From: Rhodobacter aestuarii
GTDB taxonomy: Bacteria; Pseudomonadota; Alphaproteobacteria; Rhodobacterales; Rhodobacteraceae
Length of the DNA stretch: 64,000 nt
Assembly (NCBI RefSeq): GCF_900156655.1
Contig: NZ_FTOG01000001.1
Location: 248,001 to 312,000, forward strand
Reading direction: 5' to 3'
Below are positions 36,493 to 44,643 of this stretch, in pieces. Both the position numbers and the translations under genes were made by a program. Each line of letters begins with the position of its first letter. Within the stretch, counting starts at the first letter, position 1. The notes beneath the pieces were generated by a model. That model saw nothing but the letters and a program-made list of their open reading frames with translations. It had not been told where the DNA came from and made no database searches.

Positions 36493-36597
36493 TGGGGGCG
36501 GTGGCGTCGCAACACACTTCAACTGCGGGAAAAGATCTTCCGCGAGCATCGGCACCAAGCGAAATGAAAACGGCGGCCCGAGGGCCGCCGCTTTGCT

Positions 36598-38445
36598 TTA
36601 GTTTCCGATTGGGGCGCCGCCCAAGCCCATGGGGGCGGGGATGCCGAGGCTTGCGCCACCGCCTTGCGGCGGCTGTTGCGGGTTGCCTGTCGGTGCGCCC
36701 AGACCCGGCGGCGGACCACCGAGCGAGGGGGCCCCAAGGCTCAGCCCACCGCCCGGCGCGGCCGGTTGCCCACCAATCGGCGGCAGCCCCATGCCCCCCG
36801 GTGCGCCCAGACCACCACCAAGGCCGGGCATCCCGGGCAGGGTGATCTCGACATTGCTCACATCGACGGGCTTGCCTTTGTAGTGCATCACCATCTGCGG
36901 GAAGGCGATCACCACCGCGATCATCACGATCTGGATGAACACAAACGGCACAGCGCCCCAATAGATTTGCGAGGTCTTCACCGGATCGGTCAGCTGCCCT
37001 GTCACCTTATCCACATAAGGATTTTTCGGCGCGACAGAGCGCAAGAAGAACAGGGCAAAGCCAAACGGCGGGTGCATGAACGAGGTTTGCATGTTCACGC
37101 CCAAGATCACCCCGAACCAGATCAGGTCGATGCCCAGCTTCTCGGCTGCGGGGGCCAGAAGCGGCACGATGATGAAGGCCAGCTCGAAGAAGTCGAGGAA
37201 GAAGGCGAGGAAGAAGACGAGCAGGGAGACCACGATCAAGAAGCCCATCTCACCGCCCGGCAGCGACACCAGCAGGTGTTCCACCCAAAGGTGACCGTTC
37301 ACCCCGTAGAAGGTGAGCGAGAACACCCGCGCGCCCAAAAGTATGAACATCACAAAGGCCGAAAGCCGGGTGGTGGCCGCCAGCGCCTCGCGCACCACAT
37401 GCATGCTGAGCCGCTTTTTGACACCCGAGAGGATCAGCGCCCCCACCGCGCCCATTGCGCCACCTTCGGTCGGCGTGGCCACGCCCAAGAAGATGGTGCC
37501 AAGCACAAGGAAGATCAGCGCCAGCGGCGGGATCAGCACGATCACCACTTGCTGCGCAAGGCGGCTCATGCGGTTGAGATGCGTACCTTTGTCGATCAGG
37601 GCGATGACATAAATCACCACCACGGCCAAAGCGGCCGCTAGAATATCGGCGTTTGAATCGCGCGCATCGGGCACATGCAGCCAGTTATAGGTGGCAAAGA
37701 AAGTGGCAATGCCAATCGCCAGCACGACGAACAGCGAGGTGACGCCAGAGCCCAGCGTGCGCGCCTCTTTCGGCAGGGCCGGCATGGCGGCAGGGCGCAC
37801 AATCGACATCACCGCCACATAGCCAAGGTAGATGCCCGTCAGCACAAGGCCGGGGATCAGCGCACCTTTATACATATCGCCCACCGAGCGGCCAAGCTGG
37901 TCGGCCAGAACGATCAAAACGAGCGAGGGCGGGATGATCTGTGCCAGCGTGCCAGAGGCGGCAATCACCCCCGAGGCGATGCGCCGATCATAACCGTAAC
38001 GCAGCATGATCGGCAGCGAGATCAGCCCCATCGCAATCACCGAGGCCGCGACAACGCCGGTGGTCGCCGCCAAAAGCGCGCCCACAATAATCACCGCATA
38101 GGCAAGCCCGCCGCGCACCGGGCCGAAAAGCTGGCCGATGGTATCCAGCAGGTCTTCCGCCATGCCGGATTTTTCCAGCACGATCCCCATGAAGGTGAAG
38201 AAGGGAATGGCTAGGAGTGTCTCGTTACTTAAGACGCCCCAGAACCGTTCTGGCATCGCGTTGAGCAAAGGCCAGCTGAGGTTGATCGAGCCGCCCGAAA
38301 GCGGGGCCAGTTCAACACCAATGATGAAGAAGACAAGACCGTTCGCCGCGAGCGAAAATGCCACCGGATAGCCCAGCAGCAAAAACACGATAAGCGAGAC
38401 GAACATGATCGGTGCCATGTTCGTGGCAATGAGTTCCAAAAGCAT
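36598..38445 (-). CDS. TRAP transporter large permease (DctM type) with Gly/Pro-rich C-terminal tail
   Basis: A 615-residue membrane protein. The DctM core shows LLLGYPVAFSLAANG, IPFFTFMGIVLEKSG, GVVAASVIAMGLISLPIML, IIPPSLVLIVLADQLG and ATPTEGGAMGAVGAL. About 180 residues longer than a typical DctM (about 430), owing to an insertion near residues 230-310 with extra helices and to a tail of about 75 residues made mostly of Gly, Pro, Leu and Ala. The ATG at 38445 begins 1 bp after the small permease stop. No binding-protein gene (dctP) is nearby, so the substrate is unknown. Confidence 0.87.
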   Translation of the reverse strand: MLLELIATNMAPIMFVSLIVFLLLGYPVAFSLAANGLVFFIIGVELAPLSGGSINLSWPLLNAMPERFWGVLSNETLLAIPFFTFMGIVLEKSGMAEDLLDTIGQLFGPVRGGLAYAVIIVGALLAATTGVVAASVIAMGLISLPIMLRYGYDRRIASGVIAASGTLAQIIPPSLVLIVLADQLGRSVGDMYKGALIPGLVLTGIYLGYVAVMSIVRPAAMPALPKEARTLGSGVTSLFVVLAIGIATFFATYNWLHVPDARDSNADILAAALAVVVIYVIALIDKGTHLNRMSRLAQQVVIVLIPPLALIFLVLGTIFLGVATPTEGGAMGAVGALILSGVKKRLSMHVVREALAATTRLSAFVMFILLGARVFSLTFYGVNGHLWVEHLLVSLPGGEMGFLIVVSLLVFFLAFFLDFFELAFIIVPLLAPAAEKLGIDLIWFGVILGVNMQTSFMHPPFGFALFFLRSVAPKNPYVDKVTGQLTDPVKTSQIYWGAVPFVFIQIVMIAVVIAFPQMVMHYKGKPVDVSNVEITLPGMPGLGGGLGAPGGMGLPPIGGQPAAPGGGLSLGAPSLGGPPPGLGAPTGNPQQPPQGGGASLGIPAPMGLGGAPIGN

Positions 38446-38446
38446 C

Positions 38447-39019
38447 TCAGAGCCCCTCTTCTTCGACCAGCGCCTCGGCAGTGCCGTGGTGGCCGGTATA
38501 GGTGTGGGGATCTGCAATCAGCCCACGCATGATCGCGATTTTCTTGATGATCTCAGAGATGGCTTGCAAGAAAAGCAGCCCAAAGCCGATCAGCAAGAGT
38601 GACTTTGCCGGCCACAAGATCAGCCCGCCCGCGTTCGTGGACATTTCCCCAGATGTGAAGGAGCGCAGCACGAAGGGCGTCAGCATGTAAAGCATCAAGC
38701 AGATGAAGGGCAGCAGGAAGAAGACATGGCCAAAAAGGTCAATCCAGTGCTGCACCCGGCGCGAGAAGGCGCCATAGACGATGTCGATCCGGATATGCTC
38801 GTTTTGCTTGAGCGTATAGGCCGCTGCCAGCAAGAAAGCCGCGCCATACAAATACCATTGTGCCTCAAGCCATGCGTTCGATGAGGTGTTGAACACCTTG
38901 CGCACGATGGCGTTGGTGGCCGAAACCAGCACCGCCACCAGAATGAGCCAAGCGACTGACTTTCCGATGACTTCGTTGATGCGGTCGACGGCCCGTGACA
39001 GAGCCAGCAAAGCGCCCAT
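38447..39019 (-). CDS. TRAP transporter small permease (DctQ type)
   Basis: A 190-residue protein with four membrane helices, full length for DctQ. RINEVIGKSVAWLILVAVLVSATNAIVRK begins the domain; EAQWYLYGAAFLLAAAYTLKQNEHIRIDIVYG is the conserved middle segment. With the adjacent large permease it forms the membrane part of a secondary, Na+-driven uptake system. The ATG at 39019 has GGGGAGGAG upstream. Its promoter must lie in the 350-bp gap shared with the ilvB locus. Confidence 0.9.
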   Translation of the reverse strand: MGALLALSRAVDRINEVIGKSVAWLILVAVLVSATNAIVRKVFNTSSNAWLEAQWYLYGAAFLLAAAYTLKQNEHIRIDIVYGAFSRRVQHWIDLFGHVFFLLPFICLMLYMLTPFVLRSFTSGEMSTNAGGLILWPAKSLLLIGFGLLFLQAISEIIKKIAIMRGLIADPHTYTGHHGTAEALVEEEGL

Positions 39020-39370
39020 CGTCTCCTCCCCTTCCAATGCCCTTTATCCCCATAAGGGGCTGGGCTGTTCCTGCCGGGTGCGCGCAGGAAAAGCAAGGAA
39101 TTCGGCCCTCGGCGGTTCGATTTCCTGACCAATCTTGCAGAATTTTCGCCTCTAAGTGGTGTCGGGGCACGGCACCGGCCAAAATGGCAGCATCTTCCCT
39201 AAGGGCAAAGGGGGCGCAGGCGCGACTCGTTTGTAAACCATAGGTGGGAAAGGGCCGAATCGGGCCTGTTTGCTTGTGGGTGACTTGCGAAAATGTCACC
39301 GATTTGCCGATCTGCGCAATTTTTGGAACGCTTTACCCTTTGGCGCGACATTATATTCAGTGTTTTGCCG
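39020..39370. other. Intergenic region between dctQ and the ilvB promoter
   Basis: This stretch must hold the minus-strand promoter of the TRAP operon. The only clear structure is an inverted repeat GGTGAC-N10-GTCACC at 39279-39300. No convincing ORF or RNA gene is seen in it. Confidence 0.5.
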
Positions 39371-39399
39371 TTGACGCCCCCAAGGGCACCCCCTAATGT
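39371..39399 (+). promoter_or_regulatory. Sigma-70-type promoter of ilvB-ilvH
   Basis: TTGACG (39371-39376), a 17-bp spacer and TAATGT (39394-39399) form a near-consensus promoter. Transcription would start near 39406, about 23 bases upstream of the leader peptide ATG and about 170 upstream of ilvB. Confidence 0.65.
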
Positions 39400-39428
39400 C
39401 CGCCCCAATAGAGGCGAAAGGATCAGCG

Positions 39429-39476
39429 ATGTTCGCGCTTGTGGTCGTAGTAGGGAATTGGCGCATGGGCCGGTAA
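39429..39476 (+). CDS. ilvB leader peptide (15 residues, Leu-Val-Val-Val-Val)
   Basis: The ORF encodes MFALVVVVGNWRMGR and stop. One Leu and four consecutive Val codons (CTT GTG GTC GTA GTA, 39438-39452) are the expected regulatory codons of a branched-chain amino acid leader. AAAGGA lies 7 bases upstream of the ATG. The end of the ORF overlaps the first arm of the antiterminator-like stem. Position after a good promoter and just before a terminator hairpin and ilvB supports attenuation. Confidence 0.75.
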   Translation: MFALVVVVGNWRMGR

Positions 39477-39529
39477 CGGTTGACCATTTTGGTTCCCATG
39501 CGCCCTCGCCGATCACGCGGGGGCTTTTT
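39460..39529 (+). promoter_or_regulatory. Transcription attenuator of ilvB-ilvH (antiterminator and terminator)
   Basis: Two alternative stems are visible. Stem 1 pairs GGCGCATGGG (39460-39469) with CCCATGCGCC (39495-39504), 10 perfect pairs. Stem 2 pairs GCCCTCGC (39502-39509) with GCGGGGGC (39517-39524), with one T-G wobble and a 7-base loop, followed by TTTTT: an intrinsic terminator. The stems share 39502-39504. A ribosome finishing the leader would cover the first arm and allow termination; stalling at the Val codons would leave it free and favour read-through. Confidence 0.72.
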
Positions 39530-39577
39530 GTTGGCGAAGGCACGGGGTGAAACGGACCCCGGAAAGGACGGATAAAG

Positions 39578-41323
39578 ATGTCGCGGCAGATGACCGGCGC
39601 GGAAATGGTGGTGCAAGCGCTCAAGGATCAGGGGGTCGATACGATCTTCGGTTATCCCGGTGGTGCGGTATTGCCGATCTATGACGCGATCTTTCAGCAA
39701 AACGACATCAAGCACATCCTTGTGCGCCACGAACAAGCTGCCGTGCATATGGCCGAGGGTTACGCCCGCTCGACCGGCAAGCCAGGCTGTGTGCTGGTGA
39801 CCTCTGGCCCCGGCGCGACGAATGCCGTGACCGGCCTCACCGATGCGCTGATGGACAGCATTCCTTTGGTGGTCTTTTCGGGGCAGGTGCCGACCTTCAT
39901 GATCGGCACCGATGGCTTCCAAGAAGCCGATACGATTGGCATCACGCGGGCCTGCACCAAGCATAACTGGCTGGTGAAAGACCCGGCGAAGCTTTCGGAA
40001 ACGATCCACCAAGCCTTCCATGTCGCGACCTCTGGCCGCCCCGGTCCGGTGCTGGTGGATCTGCCGAAAGACGTGCAATTCGCTTCGGCTGAATATACCG
40101 GGCCGAAAACCGCGCGCACCGAGCATTATCAGCCCAAGGTCAAAGGCGATCTGGACGCGATCACCAAGCTTGTCGAGCTGATGGAAAAGGCCGAACGCCC
40201 GATCTTTTACACCGGCGGCGGCGTGATCAACTCGGGCACCGGTGCAAGCCAACTTCTGCGTGAAGTGGTGGATGCAACGGGCTTCCCGATCACCTCGACG
40301 TTGATGGGCCTTGGCGCTTACCCGGCCTCCGGCAAGAACTGGCTTGGGATGCTGGGCATGCATGGTCTTTATGAGGCCAACCTCGCCATGCATGACTGCG
40401 ATCTGATGATCAACCTCGGCGCGCGGTTTGATGACCGCATCACCGGGCGCGTGGCCGATTTCAGCCCGCATTCGATCAAGGCGCATGTCGATATTGATGC
40501 CTCGTCGATCAACAAGATCATTCAGGTCGATCTGCCGATCTTGGGCGACATTGGCCATGTGCTCGAAGACCTGCTCAAGGTCTGGAAAGCGCGTGGGCGC
40601 AAGACTAACAAAGAGGGCCTTGGCAAGTGGTGGCAAAAGATCGACGAATGGAAGAAGGTGCGCTGCCTGAGCTACACCAATTCCGACACGATCATTAAGC
40701 CGCAATATGCGCTGCAACGGCTTGAGGAACTTACCAAGGGCCGCGACCGCTACATCACCACCGAAGTCGGCCAGCACCAAATGTGGGCGGCGCAGTTCTT
40801 GGGCTTTGACGCGCCGAACCGCTGGATGACCTCGGGCGGCTTGGGCACGATGGGCTATGGCTTCCCGGCCTCGATCGGGGTGCAAATCGCCCATCCCGAA
40901 AGCCTTGTGATCAACATCGCGGGCGAAGCCTCGTGGCTGATGAACATGCAAGAAATGGGCACCTGCACCCAGTTCCGCACCCCGGTGAAACAGTTCATCT
41001 TGAACAATGAACGCCTTGGCATGGTGCGGCAATGGCAAGACCTGCTGCATGGCGGGCGCTATTCGCAAAGCTGGTCGGAAAGCCTGCCGGACTTTGTGAA
41101 ATTGGCCGAAGCCTTTGGCTGGAAGGGCATTGTGGTCAGCGACCCGAAAGAGCTTGATGACGCGATCATGGAGATGATCGAATACGATGGCCCGGTGCTG
41201 TTTGATTGCCTCGTTGAGAAGCATGAAAACTGCTTCCCGATGATCCCGTCCGGCAAGCCGCATAATGACATGCTGCTTTCGGCCGATGCCGAGGCCTTCC
41301 GCGGCGGCGCCGCGCTGGTGTGA
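39578..41323 (+). CDS. ilvB: Acetolactate synthase (acetohydroxyacid synthase), large catalytic subunit
   Basis: A 581-residue ThDP enzyme condensing pyruvate with pyruvate or 2-ketobutyrate, the first common step to Val, Leu and Ile. DTIFGYPGGAVLPIYDAI, the catalytic Glu in LVRHEQAAVHMAEGYAR, SGPGATN and GTDGFQEADTIGITRACTKHN are typical. The ThDP/Mg site reads NIAGEASWLMNMQEMG, so the usual GDG is GEA here. The ATG at 39578 has AAAGGACGG upstream. The gene lies behind a leader-peptide attenuator and is followed by ilvH after 79 bp. ilvI is an alternative name. Confidence 0.95.
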   Translation: MSRQMTGAEMVVQALKDQGVDTIFGYPGGAVLPIYDAIFQQNDIKHILVRHEQAAVHMAEGYARSTGKPGCVLVTSGPGATNAVTGLTDALMDSIPLVVFSGQVPTFMIGTDGFQEADTIGITRACTKHNWLVKDPAKLSETIHQAFHVATSGRPGPVLVDLPKDVQFASAEYTGPKTARTEHYQPKVKGDLDAITKLVELMEKAERPIFYTGGGVINSGTGASQLLREVVDATGFPITSTLMGLGAYPASGKNWLGMLGMHGLYEANLAMHDCDLMINLGARFDDRITGRVADFSPHSIKAHVDIDASSINKIIQVDLPILGDIGHVLEDLLKVWKARGRKTNKEGLGKWWQKIDEWKKVRCLSYTNSDTIIKPQYALQRLEELTKGRDRYITTEVGQHQMWAAQFLGFDAPNRWMTSGGLGTMGYGFPASIGVQIAHPESLVINIAGEASWLMNMQEMGTCTQFRTPVKQFILNNERLGMVRQWQDLLHGGRYSQSWSESLPDFVKLAEAFGWKGIVVSDPKELDDAIMEMIEYDGPVLFDCLVEKHENCFPMIPSGKPHNDMLLSADAEAFRGGAALV

Positions 41324-41328
41324 CAGAG

Positions 41329-41380
41329 CCGGGGGGTGCTGCCCCCCGGACCCCCCGGGATATTTCCGGCAAGATGAAAG
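41329..41380 (+). repeat. Intergenic repeat element, copy 2
   Basis: A hairpin CCGGGGGGTGCTGCCCCCCGG, then ACCCCCCGGGATATTTCC and GGCAAGATGAAAG. It starts 5 bp after the ilvB stop and ends 22 bp before the ilvH ATG, inside the operon. It matches copies at 29056-29103 and 61565-61613. Confidence 0.75.
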
Positions 41381-41402
41381 ATATTCGGAAGGGAGAGGGC
41401 AC

Positions 41403-41972
41403 ATGGCCGCTCTGAACATCAAAAAAGGCTCCACCAGCCATTCCGCTTATGACCTGCGCGACACCCACTCGGATGTGGAACGCAGCCATACGCTGGCGGT
41501 GATTGTGGAAAACGAACCGGGCGTGCTGGCGCGCGTGATCGGGCTGTTTTCGGGCCGGGGCTATAACATCGACAGCCTGACCGTGGCCGAGATCGACCAT
41601 AAGGGCCACCGCTCGCGCATCACCATCGTGACTCGCGGCACCGAGGCGGTGATTGAGCAAATCCGCGCGCAACTGGGCCGGATCGTGCCGGTGCATGAGG
41701 TGCATGACCTCACCACCGAAGCCTCGGCAGTGGAACGCGAATTGGCGCTCTTTAAGGTCGCCGCCACGGGCGAAAAGCGCGTTGAATCGTTGCGTTTGGC
41801 CGATATTTTCCGCGCCAATGTGGTCGATAGCACGCTTGAAAGCTTTGTTTTTGAGATCACCGGCACGTCAGAAAAGATCGACGCTTTTGCGGAGTTGATG
41901 CGCCCCTTGGGGCTGGTCGATGTCGCCCGCACCGGGGTCGCGGCGCTCGCGCGTGGCGTTGGCAACCTTTAA
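41403..41972 (+). CDS. ilvH: Acetolactate synthase small (regulatory) subunit
   Basis: A 189-residue protein. The ACT domain spans HTLAVIVENEPGVLARVIGLFSGRGYNIDSLTVAE; the second half holds FRANVVDSTLESFVFEITGTSEKIDAFAELM. It activates the large subunit and confers valine feedback inhibition. Compared with the enterobacterial protein it has about 25 extra N-terminal residues before the ACT domain, as is common in alphaproteobacteria. The ATG at 41403 follows GGGAGAGGG. A terminator follows 25 bp downstream. Confidence 0.95.
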   Translation: MAALNIKKGSTSHSAYDLRDTHSDVERSHTLAVIVENEPGVLARVIGLFSGRGYNIDSLTVAEIDHKGHRSRITIVTRGTEAVIEQIRAQLGRIVPVHEVHDLTTEASAVERELALFKVAATGEKRVESLRLADIFRANVVDSTLESFVFEITGTSEKIDAFAELMRPLGLVDVARTGVAALARGVGNL

Positions 41973-41997
41973 GCGCCAAGGCTCACTAGGATGAGAG

Positions 41998-42021
41998 AAG
42001 GGGGCCGCTGGCCCCCTTTTT
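41998..42021 (+). terminator. Rho-independent terminator after ilvB-ilvH
   Basis: The stem AAGGGGGCC-GCT-GGCCCCCTT is followed by TTT. Its T-run touches the stop codon of the convergent DUF3422 gene, so it may serve both directions. Confidence 0.85.
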
Positions 42022-43306
42022 AATGCCCGACGCTATTGCGGATCCGCCGCAGCGCCAGCCAGACAATCGCCACCACAAAGGGCGTGAGCCCCGCGACGGC
42101 CATTTCTTTGGAAATGCCCACTTCCTTGGCGATCGGGTAAACGGCATAGGCGGCAAGGCTCACCGCATAATAGCTGATCGCCACAACCGAGAGCCCCTCG
42201 ACCGTGCGTTGCAGACGCAATTGCAGATCGGACCGGCGGTCCATGCTTTCGAGGAGTTTTTGGTTTTGCGCTTGGCGCGCCACATCGACCCGCGTGCGCA
42301 GCAATTCCCCCGCCCGCGCGGCGCGTTCGACCATTGCGTTCAATCGCACCTCAGCCGATTTCACCGTCCGCATCGCCGGGTCATAGCGGCGCATCATGAA
42401 CTCTTCGAACTTCTGGCGGCCATTGAATCGGCTTTCGCGCAGCACCTGCACGCGGTCATGCACAATCGCCTCATAGGCATTGGTGGCCGAAAACCGGAAT
42501 GTGTGGGTCACGGCGAGGCTTTCGAGTTCGGTTGAAACCTCCAAAAGCCGATGCAGCGTATCCTCTGCCGGATGAGCATCGTCTTTCATACTATCGACAA
42601 GCGCGCTCAGCTCCGGCTCCAGCGCATTGAGCTTGGTGGTGAGTTGGCGCGCGCGACCAAGGCCCAGCATCGAAACGGCGCGATAGGTTTCTATCTCGCA
42701 CAGTCGCTGCACAATCCGCCCGATGCGGCCTTGCCCGGTGCCGGGTTTGGCAAAAAGCGCAAAGCGCATCAGCCCCGCCGGGTCGATCCGAAAATCGGTC
42801 GCGACAACGGCGGTTTCATCCAAAACCCATGCGCAAACAAGGCTTTCTGGCACGAACCAGCTTTCCACCGCGGGCAAGATCTTCATCGGATCTTCGGGCA
42901 GTTCCTCAATCCGGATCGAGACCGCCGCAATCCGCCGTCCCGGCGCGGCTTTCATCCACGCGGGCGGAAAGACCTCGGCCTCTGCCGGGTCAAATGGGCG
43001 CTCTGACACGCCGGGCGCATGCGCCAGATAGGTGGTGAATTCGGTATGGCTTTCCCATTTGAGCACATGGCGGCCAATTTCGCCGGTGTAATGCGTCGCG
43101 CCTTCGGGCGGCACAGCCCCGCCCGCGCGGGTCAACAGGTCAACGAGATGGTCATGGTCTTTGCTGCGGTCGCGGTTGGCCGCATCTTTGGGTTCTTTGA
43201 ACGCCAGATAGATCACATGCGCGGGCGCACCCACCGCCGGAAACGGGCGGGCGTGCAATTCGTTCACCAGCGCATAGCGCAGCGGGTGGTCATCATTGGG
43301 GGTCAA
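42020..43306 (-). CDS. DUF3422 family membrane protein
   Basis: A 428-residue protein. DHPLRYALVNELHARPFPAV at the N-terminus and two membrane helices near the C-terminus (LSVVAISYYAVSLAAYAVYPI; AVAGLTPFVVAIVWLALRRI) define the family; the middle is helical, possibly coiled coil. Function is unknown. The start is a TTG at 43306: GGAGG lies 6 bases upstream, the family N-terminus begins there, and no in-frame ATG exists nearby (two ATGs at 43296 and 43293 are out of frame). Confidence 0.85.
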   Translation of the reverse strand: MTPNDDHPLRYALVNELHARPFPAVGAPAHVIYLAFKEPKDAANRDRSKDHDHLVDLLTRAGGAVPPEGATHYTGEIGRHVLKWESHTEFTTYLAHAPGVSERPFDPAEAEVFPPAWMKAAPGRRIAAVSIRIEELPEDPMKILPAVESWFVPESLVCAWVLDETAVVATDFRIDPAGLMRFALFAKPGTGQGRIGRIVQRLCEIETYRAVSMLGLGRARQLTTKLNALEPELSALVDSMKDDAHPAEDTLHRLLEVSTELESLAVTHTFRFSATNAYEAIVHDRVQVLRESRFNGRQKFEEFMMRRYDPAMRTVKSAEVRLNAMVERAARAGELLRTRVDVARQAQNQKLLESMDRRSDLQLRLQRTVEGLSVVAISYYAVSLAAYAVYPIAKEVGISKEMAVAGLTPFVVAIVWLALRRIRNSVGH

Positions 43307-43506
43307 CGCGGGCCTCCGGTCCGATGCGGGTCAAGTTTCACCTAGCCTAGCATGCGCAGGGGACAAGCAAAAAACGTGTGAGGCTTGGGGCTTGCGGCAT
43401 AGGGGCGCATGAGACGCGGCGAGAATGGCGCAAATTGCAGGCGTGGTGTTGACCCTTCGGGCGGCTTCGTGCAGCGATGGGGCTCTTGGCTTTGACAGGA
43501 TTTCCC

Positions 43507-44643
43507 ATGGCGTTCAGTTTCCTACATGCATCCGATTTGCATTTGGGCAAACCCTTTGGCGGCTACCCCGAGGCGATCCGCAACCGCCTGCGCGAGGCGC
43601 GCCACGGCGCGATTGCGGCGCTTGCGACGGCGGCAAGGTCTGGGCGGGCGCGCCATGTGCTGCTTGCGGGCGATACCTTCGATGCAGAAACTCCTGCGCC
43701 AGAGACCCTGCGCCAAGCGCTTTCGGCGATGGCGGAGGAATCTGACATTGCTTGGACCCTTCTGCCCGGCAACCATGACAGCTTGGCCGCGACGGAACTT
43801 TGGCGGCGCATTGCGACGGAAGCGCCCGAGAACCTGCGCGTGCTCACCACGCCCGACCCCATCGCCCTTTCGGGTGGCGTTTATGTGCTGCCCGCGCCGT
43901 GTACCCAGCGCCGACCGGGGCGCGATTTGACCGAGGCAATGTCGGCCCCGACGCCAGAGGGCGCTGTGCGCATCGGGCTCGGCCACGGCGCGATCACCGA
44001 TTTTTCCGGCGGTGAAAGCTTGGCCGAAGAGGGCGGCGCCGGGATCATTCCGCCCGATCGTGCCACGCGCTCGGGGCTTGATTACCTTGCCCTTGGCGAT
44101 TGGCACGGGCAGATGCAGGTCGGGCCGCGCACATGGTACTCGGGCACGCCCGAGCCGGATGGCTTCAAGCATGATCTGGCGGGTGGCGCGCTCTTGGTGA
44201 GCCTTGATCGCCCCGGTGATCCGCCCGATGTGACGCCGATGGAAACCGGGCATCTGCGCTGGCATGGGCTGTCTTTAGAGATGCTGCCGGGCGAAGACAC
44301 GACAGCACTGTTGGATCTGATGCTACCAGGGTCGCGGCGGCGAAACCATTTGGTGAAGCTGGTGATATCTGGCCGGCTCCCCTTGGCCGAGCGCGCCGCT
44401 TTGGAGGCGGAACTCGCCCGGCTTGCGCCCGAATTTGGCTGGTGGGCGGCGGATCTTTCGCGCCTTGGGGTGGAGGCTTTGCCCGAAGACCTGGACCAGA
44501 TCGACCGCGCCGGGGCTTTGCGCCAAGCGGCCGAGGTGCTTTTGGCGGAAAGCGGGGATTTGGCGCTGTCGCAAGCGGATCGTGATGTGGCGGCGCGCGC
44601 GCTTGCCCGGCTTTATGCGCTCTCGCAAGAGGTGCAGGCATGA
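43507..44643 (+). CDS. SbcD/YhaO-like DNA repair metallophosphoesterase
   Basis: A 378-residue Mre11-type phosphoesterase. FLHASDLHLGKPFGG has the first Asp-His pair, VLLAGDTFDAE the bridging Asp, LLPGNHDSLAA the Asn-His, IGLGHGAITDF and LALGDWHGQM the later His ligands. It overlaps the next gene (a large coiled-coil ATPase) by 4 bp. The pair matches the YhaO-YhaN or SbcD-SbcC arrangement, an ATP-dependent nuclease complex for DNA ends. The ATG at 43507 follows AGGA by 6 bases. Confidence 0.88.
   Translation: MAFSFLHASDLHLGKPFGGYPEAIRNRLREARHGAIAALATAARSGRARHVLLAGDTFDAETPAPETLRQALSAMAEESDIAWTLLPGNHDSLAATELWRRIATEAPENLRVLTTPDPIALSGGVYVLPAPCTQRRPGRDLTEAMSAPTPEGAVRIGLGHGAITDFSGGESLAEEGGAGIIPPDRATRSGLDYLALGDWHGQMQVGPRTWYSGTPEPDGFKHDLAGGALLVSLDRPGDPPDVTPMETGHLRWHGLSLEMLPGEDTTALLDLMLPGSRRRNHLVKLVISGRLPLAERAALEAELARLAPEFGWWAADLSRLGVEALPEDLDQIDRAGALRQAAEVLLAESGDLALSQADRDVAARALARLYALSQEVQA

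Noticed and set aside
39279-39300. GGTGAC-N10-GTCACC inverted repeat upstream of the ilvB promoter
   Set aside because: Arms are only 6 bp and it lies about 70 bp upstream of the -35 element without other support; noted in the intergenic entry only.
39296-41434. Antisense ORF of about 700 codons opposite ilvB
   Set aside because: Shadow of ilvB codon bias; composition is His/Arg-rich without domain patterns, and it would run through the leader and promoter region.
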